Positions 26,646-35,182 of a DNA stretch of 64,000 nucleotides are shown piece by piece. Source of the stretch: CAYYMH01 sp964472785 (GTDB lineage Bacteria; Zhuqueibacterota; Zhuqueibacteria; Thermofontimicrobiales; Thermofontimicrobiaceae); NCBI GenBank assembly GCA_964472785.1, contig CAYYMH010000008.1:53322-117321 (forward strand), in the 5' to 3' direction. The first letter of the stretch is position 1. Each line of letters starts with the position of its first letter. The notes below the pieces were generated by a model that worked only from the letters and a program-made list of their open reading frames with translations, was not told where the DNA came from and did not search any database. A program made the translations under genes and the position numbers.

Positions 26646-28003
26646 TGGCGAAGACGATAAACAAAGAAGAACGGCTTCTGCAGAAACGAAAATTTTATGT
26701 CAGATTTTTGGTGATCTTTACCGTATTTATGCTGCTGGCATTCAATTTGGGGAGCTGGTTGTTTTTCAACCGAATGGATGACTATTTGGAACGCGAACTG
26801 GAGAAACGGCTTAAGGCAATTGCCAGTCTGAACTCGAAATCTATTGAAGCCGATTACATCGAGGAAATGAATTCGTTCCAAGAAAACCGTCTTGTGCGCC
26901 TGTTGATTCGCCAGCAACTGAACCGATTGGTGTATGACTTTGAGCTTGAATCTGCCTTTGTGATCGATCGAAATAATGTGGTATTGATTGATCCGCAAAG
27001 CAAATTTCCCGAGGGACAGTCACTCACATATTTGCAGCAGGACAGCGCAGCCATTGAACTCGCCTGGTCCGGTCAGATCGCTGCATCGCCGATCCATTTT
27101 GTTGAAGGGAACAAATTCAAAAGTGTTTACGCTCCCCTGCGAGATGAATTTTTCTCCGTATCCGCTCTGCTGGTGCTCGAAGCCAGCGCCGATTTTTTTG
27201 AGTTGCTGGACGTTTTCAAACAAGGACTCATCGTTGGCGGATTAGTCAGTTTTGGACTAATTGTTGTATTCGCATTTTTTATTTCATGGATGATAACTCT
27301 GCTCATTCGTACACACGAACAGGTGCGGCAAAATGAAAAATTAGCAGCCATGGGACAAATGGCGGCATCAGTAGCTCATGAAATTCGTAATCCGCTCGGT
27401 ATTATCAAAGGGACAGCGGATGTGCTCAAAGAAAAGTACACCGCTCAGAACAAAAAGGACGAGCTCTTTGATTACATTGCCGCGGAAGTACAGCGGCTAA
27501 ATCTTTTGGTCAACAACTTTTTGTCCTTTGCCCGCGAACCCAAGTTGAATCTTGAAAAGGCAGACATCATCGCTGTCATTGAAAAAGCCGTCGCTGCAAT
27601 TGAGCGGGAAGAGCAGGAAAAAATGGTTCAATTGAACGTAAATATTGCTGACAAACCTGACATATTCGCATTTGATGAAAATACCATTCAACAGGTACTT
27701 TTCAATTTGCTGATAAATGCCAAGCAGGCGGTCGAAGAAAATGGCAGGGTTGAAGTCCGGCTTGAAATCGAAAAGATCAAACATGCCAAATTTGCCAAAG
27801 TGATTGTGTCTGATAATGGCACCGGAATTAAAGAAGACAAAGAAAAAATCTTCGAACCATTTTACTCCACGAAATCATCTGGCAGTGGATTGGGGCTGGC
27901 CATTTGCAAACAGATCATTGAAAAACACGGCGGCTGGATTGATTTTGAAACTGAACTCAATAAAGGAACGAGGTTTTATTTTTATTTGCCAATGAAGGAT
28001 TAG
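26645..28003 (+). CDS. Membrane sensor histidine kinase
   Basis: The 452-residue kinase has two transmembrane helices (about 19-43 and 192-218) enclosing an extracytoplasmic sensor region. A short linker leads to a HisKA domain (H245 in SVAHEIRNPLG) and a HATPase_c domain with N box NLLINAKQAV, G1 SDNGTGI, F box FEPFYS and G2 GSGLGLAI. No HAMP is evident. GTG 26645 is favoured (GGAG about 10 bases upstream, one-base overlap with the NYN stop); a TTG- or ATG-type start at 26615 would add ten residues. It is partnered with the NtrC-type regulator 79 bases downstream. Confidence 0.9.
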   Translation: MAKTINKEERLLQKRKFYVRFLVIFTVFMLLAFNLGSWLFFNRMDDYLERELEKRLKAIASLNSKSIEADYIEEMNSFQENRLVRLLIRQQLNRLVYDFELESAFVIDRNNVVLIDPQSKFPEGQSLTYLQQDSAAIELAWSGQIAASPIHFVEGNKFKSVYAPLRDEFFSVSALLVLEASADFFELLDVFKQGLIVGGLVSFGLIVVFAFFISWMITLLIRTHEQVRQNEKLAAMGQMAASVAHEIRNPLGIIKGTADVLKEKYTAQNKKDELFDYIAAEVQRLNLLVNNFLSFAREPKLNLEKADIIAVIEKAVAAIEREEQEKMVQLNVNIADKPDIFAFDENTIQQVLFNLLINAKQAVEENGRVEVRLEIEKIKHAKFAKVIVSDNGTGIKEDKEKIFEPFYSTKSSGSGLGLAICKQIIEKHGGWIDFETELNKGTRFYFYLPMKD

Positions 28004-28082
28004 TGGGATAAATTATACCTTAGGAAATTAATCTACAGGAATTTTAGTCAAAATTTAAAACTGATTTTGAGGAGTTTTTAAA

Positions 28083-29429
28083 ATGAACGGAAATGTGCTC
28101 ATCATTGATAACGAAAAGCGCATGTGCCATGTGGTCAAAGCGGCGCTGGAACTGGACAAACATACGGTTGAACTGGCTTACGACGGTGACAGCGGTATTA
28201 AGAAGTTTGCTGGTGGGGAATTTGACATCGTGATTACGGATCTGAAGATGCCCGGTAAAGACGGAATTCAGGTGCTGGAAGCGGTGAAAAAACAGAGCCC
28301 GGATATTGATGTGATTTTGATGACCGCCTACGCCACCGCACAAACCGCTGTCGAAGCCATGCAAAAGGGTGCTTACGACTATCTGATCAAACCGTTTGAT
28401 ATGATGGAGTTGAAAACTAAAGTGAAGCAGATTCTGGAAAAGAAAACGCTTCAGCGGGAAAATGTGGATTTAAAAGATCGGTTAAAAGATAAATTTTCGC
28501 TGGATAACATTATCGGTCAGAGCGAGTCCATGGTCAAAGTGTACCAAATGGTGGAAAAAGTGGCGCCGCGTGATGCGACGGTACTGATTCGCGGAGAGAG
28601 CGGCACAGGCAAAGAACTAATCGCACAGGCGATTCATCAAATGAGTCAGCGAGCAGACGGAGCTTTTATTGGCGTAAACTGTGCGGCGCTGACCGAAACG
28701 TTGTTGGAGAGTGAACTGTTCGGACACGAAAAAGGATCATTCACCGGAGCGGATAAACAGAAACGCGGCCGGTTCGAACTGGCGGACGGTGGGTCCATCT
28801 TTTTGGACGAAATCGGTGACGTTTCACCGGCGACACAGGTCAAGCTGCTCCGGGTGCTGCAAAACAAGGAACTGATGCGCGTGGGTGGTGAGCAGTCCAT
28901 TCCGGTGAATGTGCGCACCATTGCTGCCACCAATCAGAATTTGGAAGAGCTGATGAAGCAGGGTACATTCCGCGAGGATTTGTACTACCGGTTGAACGTG
29001 TTTCCCATCCACCTGCCGCCGCTGCGTCAACGTACAGAGGACATCCCGGATTTGATCGCCCATTTTTTGGAAAAAAATCAGCAGCCGGCAGACAAAATCG
29101 AACCCAAAGCCGTTACCGCGCTGATGAAATACCAATGGCCCGGCAATATTCGCGAGCTGGAAAATATTGTCGAACGAATGATTATTTTAGCCGGTGACGA
29201 AAAAATCACTGCGGACATGCTACCGCCGCAGATTCAGGGATTTTCCGGTGGCGAGCAAGACTTGTCGTTTGAGATTCCGGAGGAGGGATTGTCCATTGAT
29301 GACGTCGAAAAAAATTTGATCCACAATGCCATCAAAAAAGCCGGCGGCAATAAAACCAGAGCTGCTAAACTGCTGGGAATCACGCGGCGGAAATTGTATT
29401 CGATGATGGAGCGGTTGGGTCGGGAATAA
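28083..29429 (+). CDS. NtrC-family sigma-54-dependent response regulator
   Basis: The 448-residue regulator has a receiver domain (about 1-120, phospho-acceptor D53 in ITDLKMPGKDG), a sigma-54 AAA+ domain (about 140-375) and a Fis-type helix-turn-helix (about 410-448, NKTRAAKLLGITRRKLYSMM). The AAA+ domain has Walker A GESGTGKE, Walker B GSIFLDEIGD and an R-finger region. The sigma-54 contact loop reads GSFTGA rather than the usual GAFTGA. GGAG precedes the ATG by 8 bases. It should be phosphorylated by the kinase just upstream and activate sigma-54 promoters, whose targets are unknown. Confidence 0.93.
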   Translation: MNGNVLIIDNEKRMCHVVKAALELDKHTVELAYDGDSGIKKFAGGEFDIVITDLKMPGKDGIQVLEAVKKQSPDIDVILMTAYATAQTAVEAMQKGAYDYLIKPFDMMELKTKVKQILEKKTLQRENVDLKDRLKDKFSLDNIIGQSESMVKVYQMVEKVAPRDATVLIRGESGTGKELIAQAIHQMSQRADGAFIGVNCAALTETLLESELFGHEKGSFTGADKQKRGRFELADGGSIFLDEIGDVSPATQVKLLRVLQNKELMRVGGEQSIPVNVRTIAATNQNLEELMKQGTFREDLYYRLNVFPIHLPPLRQRTEDIPDLIAHFLEKNQQPADKIEPKAVTALMKYQWPGNIRELENIVERMIILAGDEKITADMLPPQIQGFSGGEQDLSFEIPEEGLSIDDVEKNLIHNAIKKAGGNKTRAAKLLGITRRKLYSMMERLGRE

Positions 29430-29431
29430 TT

Positions 29432-29556
29432 AGCCTGCGAATAAATCCGCAGGCTGATTTGTGGAATGATGCTAAAGCATCCTCATAATTATTCCAAATT
29501 TGGAAATAGCATCATTTATGATGTTTTCATTTTTGAGCCTGATGGTTTATTCAGGC
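29432..29556. repeat. Composite REP-like palindromic unit, copy 1
   Basis: A unit of about 125 bases made of successive palindromes: AGCCTGCG/CGCAGGCT (29432-29455), GATGCT/AGCATC (29468-29481), ATTCCAAATTTGGAAAT (29490-29506), CATCAT/ATGATG (29510-29523) and GCCTGA/TCAGGC (29537-29556). Two more copies lie downstream of the transposase. It is the likely target and substrate repeat of that transposase. Confidence 0.85.
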
Positions 29557-29595
29557 GTTTATTCAGCTAATTGAGGTAAACAGAAGGAGGTCAAT

Positions 29596-30203
29596 GTGCC
29601 ATATTGGCGTTTGCATTATCATGGGGTCTGGGCATGTAAAAATCGGGAAGAGCTCATTTTACCGGAATTAAGGCCTCCGCTGTATCGATATATTTTAGGG
29701 AAAGGCGTTGCATTGGGTGCAATCATGCATGAGGTCGGAGGTGTTGAAAATCATGTGCATGTGGTTTTTTCGTTAGCTCCTAAATATGCAATAGCTGATT
29801 TCCTCGGAAAGCTCAAAGGCGCCAGTTCGCATTGGGTNNNNNNNNNNNNNNNNNNNNNNNNNNNNNNNNNNNNNNNNNNNNNNNNNNNNNNNNNNNNNNN
29901 NNNNNNNNNNNNNNNNNNNNNNNNNNNNNNNNNNNNNAATATGCAATAGCTGATTTCCTCGGAAAGCTCAAAGGCGCCAGTTCGCATTGGGTGAGCCATG
30001 TGTTAAAGCATTTACCGCTGTTTGAATGGCAAAGGGGATACGGCGTTGTTTCGTTTGGTGATCGTCATTTTACACGGGTCATTAAATATGTGAGAAACCA
30101 AAAAATGCATCATCAAAGGGAAACAACTAACCGTTACATGGAAAAATGGAGCGAGGATGAGGATGGGGTGGTGTTGGCGTGGGATGATGCGATGGATGGT
30201 TGA
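29596..30203 (+). CDS. REP-associated tyrosine transposase (IS200/IS605-like Y1), interrupted by an assembly gap
   Basis: The gene starts at GTG 29596 with a strong AGAAGGAGG site five bases upstream. Joining 29596-29837 directly to 29993-30203 gives one intact frame of 150 residues. It has the HUH motif (ENHVHVVFSL, H53 and H55) and the catalytic tyrosine in RVIKYVRNQKMHH (Y113), the usual Y1 arrangement. The 100 N and the second 55-base copy in between are best read as scaffolding artefacts. The gene is flanked by REP-like composite palindromes, as expected for a RAYT, a domesticated single-copy transposase linked to REP spread. Without the join the gene looks broken and frameshifted. Confidence 0.88.
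29838..29937. other. Assembly gap (100 N) with identical 55-base flanks
   Basis: Exactly 100 N. The 55 bases before it (29783-29837) are repeated exactly after it (29938-29992). The duplicated length looks like a de Bruijn k-mer overlap, so the two contig ends probably overlap and nothing is missing. The joined sequence restores an intact transposase frame. Confidence 0.9.
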
Positions 30204-30222
30204 TACGTTTGTGAATTGTGGA

Positions 30223-30240
30223 GGGATGTTAAAACATCCC
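30223..30240. repeat. Short palindrome GGGATGTTAAAACATCCC
   Basis: A perfect 18-base palindrome just after the transposase stop. It resembles the GGATGCTAAAGCATCC part of the composite units, so it looks like a diverged or partial repeat. Confidence 0.7.
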
Positions 30241-30244
30241 AAAC

Positions 30245-30368
30245 ACCTGCGAATGAATCCGCAGGTTTATTAATGCAAGGATGCTAAAGCATCCTAAAAT
30301 CATTTCGATTTTGGAAAAACATCATTTATGATGTTTCTAATGTTGAGCCTGATGGTTTATCATCAGGC
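30245..30368. repeat. Composite REP-like palindromic unit, copy 2
   Basis: Same order as copy 1: ACCTGCG/CGCAGGT (30245-30266), AGGATGCTAAAGCATCCT (30278-30295), AACATCATTTATGATGTT (30318-30335) and GCCTGATG/CATCAGGC (30347-30368). It has nearly the same length as copy 1 and lies 17 bases before copy 3, giving a tandem pair downstream of the transposase. Confidence 0.85.
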
Positions 30369-30385
30369 GTTGTTGAATGATTAAC

Positions 30386-30508
30386 GCCTGCGAATAAATC
30401 CGCAGGCTAATATGTGGAATGATGCTAAAGCATCCTAATTTTTTTTGATTTTGTTAATAACATCATTTATGGTTTTTCCGTTGTTGAGCCTGATGGTTCA
30501 TCATCAAG
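30386..30508. repeat. Composite REP-like palindromic unit, copy 3
   Basis: GCCTGCG/CGCAGGC (30386-30407), GATGCTAAAGCATC (30421-30434), a decayed AACATCATTTATGGTTT (about 30459-30475) and GCCTGATG/CATCAAGC (30487-30508). The last two palindromes carry mismatches, so this copy is the most diverged. It ends 60 bases before the next gene. Confidence 0.82.
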
Positions 30509-30567
30509 CAATCAGGATGAAAATCAATAAAAATTTTAACCACAAATTAAATATAAGGATTAGTTTG

Positions 30568-33500
30568 ATGAGCCGACAACGTATTGCAGGTGTGTTCATT
30601 TTAGTATTAATTCTATTCATATCCAATTGCGCTCGGATTTTACGGGTCGGTCCACCGGACGAGCAAAAATTACGCAAGCTGGCGCATCGGAAGATCGAGC
30701 GCTGCATTCGAGAAAATATATCCGTGGATTATCAGGGACCGGTGCCGGCGCATACGGCAATCGACACCATTTTGGTGGACACCGATTCGCTGCGTCTCGA
30801 TCTGCATTTGAGCAAACATTTTTCGTATCAGCCGTTCCGGCCCAAAGATATTGATGTGATTTACCAGTTGTTTCAAAATTGCCTCGGCGGCAGATTCGAC
30901 AACTTCGAATTGTCCATCTATTCGATGGAGATCCCGGTCGAAGACTTTGTGCCCAATTTTTTCCGTGCGGATACTTCAGATTATGATCACGCACGCATGC
31001 CTGAAATCACTATTCGCCAGAAACCGCCGGTGATTCAAAATCTCCATAAAAAACGCTGGCAGCCGACCGCCGGACTTTTTAACCGCAATATTGCGCTCTG
31101 GCACAGTCACGGTTTTTATTATAGTTTTGAGCAGCACCGCTGGGAATGGCAGCGGCCCCGGCTGTTTTGTACGGTCGAGGATTTGCTGCCCATGTCATTC
31201 ACGGTACCTTATTTGATTCCCATGCTGGAAAACGCCGGAGCTAATGTATTTGTACCCCGCGAGCGGTCGCTGCAGACGCACGAGGTGGTCATCGATAACG
31301 ATCCGTCCCCAGGTTTTGTTGGCAGCGGAGAGTATCGGGAACTGAATCCTTCAGCCTGGAAGCAGGGAGGTACCGGTTTCGGGATCGGGCAGCCGCCTTA
31401 TCCGGCAAATTTAAATCCGTTTTTACAAGGGAGTTATCGGGTTTGTCGAGCGGATTCGGTCATTTCAGCGGGTGTGGAATACATTCCCGACATCCCAGAA
31501 GCAGGACGCTATGGCGTTTACATTGCCTATCATCATTCGGAGGAAAATGCTCCAGACGCGCACTACACGGTTCATCATCTTGGCGGAAGAACTAAATTTC
31601 AAGTGAATCAACAGATCGGCGGGAGCACTTGGCTGTATTTAGGGGACTTCAAATTCAAGCAAGGATTTTATCCGGACAACGGCAAAGTCGTGCTGTCCAA
31701 TCAAAGCCAGTTTCCGGGAAAGAAAATAACGGCGGATGCGGTTCGGTTTGGTGGTGGTATGGGCAATATCCTCCGCGGCGGTAGAATCAGCGGTTATCCC
31801 AGATTTGCCGAAGGGGCGCGTTATTATTTGCAATATGCGGGCATGCCGGATACGCTGGTTTATCATTTGAACGAAGATACCACAGATTACAACGACGATT
31901 ACCAATCCCGCGGTGAATATGTCAATTATCTGAAAGGGAAACCGTTCGGTCCCAATCGCAACCGGGACGCTGAAGGTCTGGGCATCCCGATTGACCTGTC
32001 GCTCTCTTTTCACACGGACGCGGGGATAAATACAGCGGACAGCGCCATCGGGACACTGATGATTTATTCGATAATGGATGCGGAAACGCTGAACGTTTTC
32101 CCTGACAGCATGTCCCGTTTAGCCAGCCGGGATTTGAGCGACATCATGCAGACCCAGATCGTCGATGACATTCGGTTGAAGTGCGATCCGGACTGGAACC
32201 GGCGGGCATTGAGAGACGGCGATTACAGCGAGGTATGGCGGCCTAATGTACCGGCGTGCTTATTGGAATTGCTGTCCCATCAAAATTTTAAAGACATGCA
32301 ATACGCGCTGTCACCGCAATTCCGGTTTGATGTGTCGCGGTCGATTTACAAAGGGATGTTGAAATTTATCGCTACTCAGAATCAGTACGATTTTGTGGTG
32401 CAGCCGCTGCCAGTTTCCCATTTTGAGGCGTATTTTTCAGATTTTGCAGAAGTCACGCTTCGCTGGCAACCGGTGAATGATCCGATGGAACCGACAGCGG
32501 TAGTGGAAAATTATGTGGTTTACACCCGGATTGAAAATCTCGATTTTGACAACGGCACGCTGGTGGACACCAATCAGTTTGTAAAGAATGATTTGGAATC
32601 CGGGACGATTTACAGTTTCAAAGTAACCGCAGTCAATGACGGCGGTGAAAGCTTCCCTTCGGAAATTTTGTCAGTGTGCTGGATTGACACCAGTGAGTCA
32701 CCGATTTTAATTATTAACGGATTCGACAGAGTAGGACCGCCTGAATTTGTGATTCAACCGGATTTCAAAGGATTTCTGCCGATGTTCGATCCGGGTGTGC
32801 CTGACAAATATGATTTCAATTTCACCGGACAGCAGTTCGATTTTGATCCGGATTCAAAATTTCGTTCCAACGATGCACCCGGTCATGGCGCCAGTCAGGC
32901 GAACCGAGAAACAGAAGTCCGATTAGGGAACACGTTTGATTATTCGTACATCCACGGATCTGCAATTCGCAATTTCGGCTATTCCTTTGTCAGTGCCAGC
33001 GATGAGGCGGTGATGGCGGATTCCCTTTATTTAGAGGATTTTGAAATTGTGGATTATATTTTAGGCGAGGAAAAGTTTTTGGATTTTCCCAAAATTAATC
33101 TGGATTATGCACCTATAATTAAAAACAATCATGCTTATCAATTATTTCCACTTGAGTTTCAAAATCAGTTGATGAAATATTTGGAACAGGGGGGTAATTT
33201 ATTTGTTTCCGGCGCTTACGTTGGCAGCGAATTGTTCAATCCCGGAGCGGACAAATTATACACGATGCTGTTTGCCCAAAATGCGTTGCGAATCAAGTGG
33301 CAGACCGACCATGCAGTGGTGAATGGCGGCTTTTTCTCGGTGGATTCGTTTTTTATGGATCCGTTTCAGAATTTTGAATTTAACACGACACACAATCCAA
33401 AAATTTACACGGTCGATTCTCCGGATGCCATTGATCCGGCTGAAGGGGCACGGACGATTTTCAGATATTCCGAAAACCGCTTTAGCGCGGGAACCGCTTA

Positions 33501-33633
33501 CAAGGGTGAATATGGTGTGGTTGTTTTTGGATTTCCCTTTGAAACCATTCTCGGTGATCAAGATCGTGACCAAATAATGAAAAGCATCATTTCATTTTTT
33601 AAAACAAATAACGAGACAGCACTGAAAGAATAA
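30568..33633 (+). CDS. Large lipoprotein: amidase_3-like domain with golvesin/xanthan-lyase-like insert, Fn3 and C-terminal domain
   Basis: The 1021-residue protein starts at ATG 30568, which gives a lipoprotein signal (ILFISNC, Cys21); the upstream in-frame extension would run through REP repeats. The N-terminal amidase_3-type fold appears split. NIALWHSHGF (H179/H181) and E204 in TVEDLLP precede a golvesin/Xly-type domain (about 255-400, AGRYGVYIAYHHSEENAPDA). After it come LSLSFHTDAG (H482) and ACLLELLSH (E567), matching the zinc-ligand and catalytic positions of N-acetylmuramoyl-L-alanine amidases. An Fn3 domain (about 600-690) and an unassigned C-terminal region of about 300 residues follow. 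The likely role is peptidoglycan remodelling from the envelope; the activity is inferred. Confidence 0.75.
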   Translation: MSRQRIAGVFILVLILFISNCARILRVGPPDEQKLRKLAHRKIERCIRENISVDYQGPVPAHTAIDTILVDTDSLRLDLHLSKHFSYQPFRPKDIDVIYQLFQNCLGGRFDNFELSIYSMEIPVEDFVPNFFRADTSDYDHARMPEITIRQKPPVIQNLHKKRWQPTAGLFNRNIALWHSHGFYYSFEQHRWEWQRPRLFCTVEDLLPMSFTVPYLIPMLENAGANVFVPRERSLQTHEVVIDNDPSPGFVGSGEYRELNPSAWKQGGTGFGIGQPPYPANLNPFLQGSYRVCRADSVISAGVEYIPDIPEAGRYGVYIAYHHSEENAPDAHYTVHHLGGRTKFQVNQQIGGSTWLYLGDFKFKQGFYPDNGKVVLSNQSQFPGKKITADAVRFGGGMGNILRGGRISGYPRFAEGARYYLQYAGMPDTLVYHLNEDTTDYNDDYQSRGEYVNYLKGKPFGPNRNRDAEGLGIPIDLSLSFHTDAGINTADSAIGTLMIYSIMDAETLNVFPDSMSRLASRDLSDIMQTQIVDDIRLKCDPDWNRRALRDGDYSEVWRPNVPACLLELLSHQNFKDMQYALSPQFRFDVSRSIYKGMLKFIATQNQYDFVVQPLPVSHFEAYFSDFAEVTLRWQPVNDPMEPTAVVENYVVYTRIENLDFDNGTLVDTNQFVKNDLESGTIYSFKVTAVNDGGESFPSEILSVCWIDTSESPILIINGFDRVGPPEFVIQPDFKGFLPMFDPGVPDKYDFNFTGQQFDFDPDSKFRSNDAPGHGASQANRETEVRLGNTFDYSYIHGSAIRNFGYSFVSASDEAVMADSLYLEDFEIVDYILGEEKFLDFPKINLDYAPIIKNNHAYQLFPLEFQNQLMKYLEQGGNLFVSGAYVGSELFNPGADKLYTMLFAQNALRIKWQTDHAVVNGGFFSVDSFFMDPFQNFEFNTTHNPKIYTVDSPDAIDPAEGARTIFRYSENRFSAGTAYKGEYGVVVFGFPFETILGDQDRDQIMKSIISFFKTNNETALKE

Positions 33634-33834
33634 ATTAAAAATTGTACCTTACGGTTCTTTTTGAACTTAATGGTACTATTTAGGGCCGATAGCACATATT
33701 ATTGTTAAGCTAATATGTTGTTTTTAAATCAGAAAGCGATTTGCTGTTTATGGCACTGTTTTTGAATATTAAGATAACAGAATTTAAATCACTCAGTTAA
33801 AAAGAATGGTCAGTTGAACGAAAGGAGATTTAAA

Positions 33835-34377
33835 ATGAAACGTTTTGCATTGTTGATTCCCGTTATCTTAATTGTGTTTTTGGCTGGATGCTCGTCCATG
33901 AGAGTCGCGGTGAACTATGACGACCAGTTCGATTTTAGTGGATATAAAACATTTAATTTTGTGGTACCTAAAAAGGAAGCTCAAAAAGAGAGGCAAAAAC
34001 CGGCTACGATTAAAGATCCGATTTTTCAAAAGAAAGCGAGTCGAGAAATTGCCGTAGTCCTTACCGAAAAGGGATTTGAAAAAGTGGAAACTGCCCGGCA
34101 GGCTGATTTTTTGGTCGCTTTTTATGCCACAGCAAAAAACAAAACCCAGATAACGCCACCAACCTATCGTATTGGTCGTTTTGGCAGGCGTTGGGTCAGA
34201 CCCGGTCGTGTCCGGCATTATAAACAGGGAACACTCATTGTCGATATTGTAGACCGTGAGCAAAAAGAGCTGGTTTGGCGGGGTGTTGGTTCCGGCGCAC
34301 TCGATCCGGGAAATCCGACCAGGAATCTGTTGGAAGCAATTGAAAAAGTGCTGAAGGATTTTCCGCCATCCAATTAG
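33835..34377 (+). CDS. DUF4136 family lipoprotein
   Basis: The 180-residue product has a lipobox FLAGCSS (Cys18) and the DUF4136 pattern: YDDQFDFSGYKTFNFV near the N-terminus, ADFLVAFYA in the middle, and TLIVDIVDREQKELVWRGVG toward the end. ATG 33835 is chosen because AAGGAG lies 8 bases upstream and the signal peptide begins there. These are small envelope lipoproteins of unknown function. The gene stands alone, with a possible but imperfect sigma-54-like box about 75 bases upstream. Confidence 0.85.
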   Translation: MKRFALLIPVILIVFLAGCSSMRVAVNYDDQFDFSGYKTFNFVVPKKEAQKERQKPATIKDPIFQKKASREIAVVLTEKGFEKVETARQADFLVAFYATAKNKTQITPPTYRIGRFGRRWVRPGRVRHYKQGTLIVDIVDREQKELVWRGVGSGALDPGNPTRNLLEAIEKVLKDFPPSN

Positions 34378-34784
34378 CAGATAAAAAGTGAGGGCACATG
34401 CACTTTATCAGGAGAAGGAGTACTTGTACCTTTTTGTTCATTCCGCAATGTTCTTATTTATCCTATTATCAAAGCCCTTTGGAATTTAGTAAGCTCCAGA
34501 TACTTGGGCTCAAAGCATTGGCATTGTAGTCCTTCTTAAGGCGCAGTCAAGAAAGGTACCATACTTAGCGGCGGTTTTTTTATGACCTTGAGTCGCTCTA
34601 CGTGTTTTCCCTTTTTTTGATGTCAGTTGCTGGTATTTTATCAGTTTTTTGATCGTTAAATTAATGAAAGTAAAAATATTTTTAAAAGCAAGATTAAAAT
34701 TAAAAAAATGCGAGATTGGACAATCATCATTTTCTGATGGGTTTTGATTTGGCGGGAAAAATTCTGCTTAGCAAAAAGAACGTT
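34378..34784. other. Intergenic region with no recognised element
   Basis: About 400 bases between the convergent DUF4136 and YbjQ genes. The only patterns seen are repeated GGTACC/GTACC words and a short TTTTTTT run at about 34572. I found no gene, riboswitch or insertion sequence. Confidence 0.4.
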
Positions 34785-34827
34785 CAAAAAAACGCGATGC
34801 CTGTATCTTATCTGATAGAGGCATCGC
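34785..34827 (-). terminator. Intrinsic terminator of the pgsA-like / YbjQ operon
   Basis: On the minus strand GCGATGCCT-C-TATC pairs with GATA-C-AGGCATCGC around a 6-base loop, followed by G and seven T. It lies 22 bases after the YbjQ stop. This is a strong Rho-independent terminator. Confidence 0.88.
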
Positions 34828-34849
34828 ATTTCTAATTCAAATAATTGTG

Positions 34850-35173
34850 CTATTTTCGTGGCTTCAATTTTACGGCGGTACCGTAAGCTAATAGTTCTGC
34901 AGATCCCTGCATGACAGCGGATGTGGTAAAGCGGATGCAAACAATGCCATCTGCGTCCATATCTTGGGCAGTTTTTATCATTCGGTCAATTGCCTGCTCC
35001 CGAGACTCCGCTAACATTTTCGTATATTCACTGATTTCACCACCGACTAACGTTCTCAAACCAGCCATGATATCTTTTCCAATATGCCTGGCTCGAATTG
35101 TATTTCCCCGAACGAGCCCCAATGTTTTCGTAATCTCGAAATCCGAGAATTCGTCCTGTGTCGTAAGCTGCAT
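34850..35173 (-). CDS. YbjQ/UPF0145 family protein
   Basis: The 107-residue protein matches the YbjQ family closely: GLVRGNTIRARHIGKDI, LVGGEISEYTKML, QAIDRMIKTAQDMDADGIV and AELLAYGTAVKL. Known members form pentamers with a proposed heavy-metal-binding fold, but no function is proven. A strong GGAGGAG site lies four bases before the ATG. It is the last gene of a three-gene minus-strand operon and is followed by a clear terminator. Confidence 0.93.
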   Translation of the reverse strand: MQLTTQDEFSDFEITKTLGLVRGNTIRARHIGKDIMAGLRTLVGGEISEYTKMLAESREQAIDRMIKTAQDMDADGIVCIRFTTSAVMQGSAELLAYGTAVKLKPRK

Positions 35174-35182
35174 TTTCTCCTC

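Noticed and set aside
29751..29999. Minus-strand reading frame spanning the N run
   Set aside because: It exists only because N bases are read as unknown residues between duplicated contig ends.
29432..30508. CRISPR-like appearance of regularly spaced palindromes
   Set aside because: Unit length is about 124 bases with several different palindromes and no unique spacers between identical short repeats; no cas genes are present. A REP/RAYT system explains it.
34378..34784. Possible small gene or riboswitch between the DUF4136 and YbjQ genes
   Set aside because: No frame with a ribosome site or recognisable domain and no aptamer motif; the genes are convergent, so a leader RNA is not expected here.
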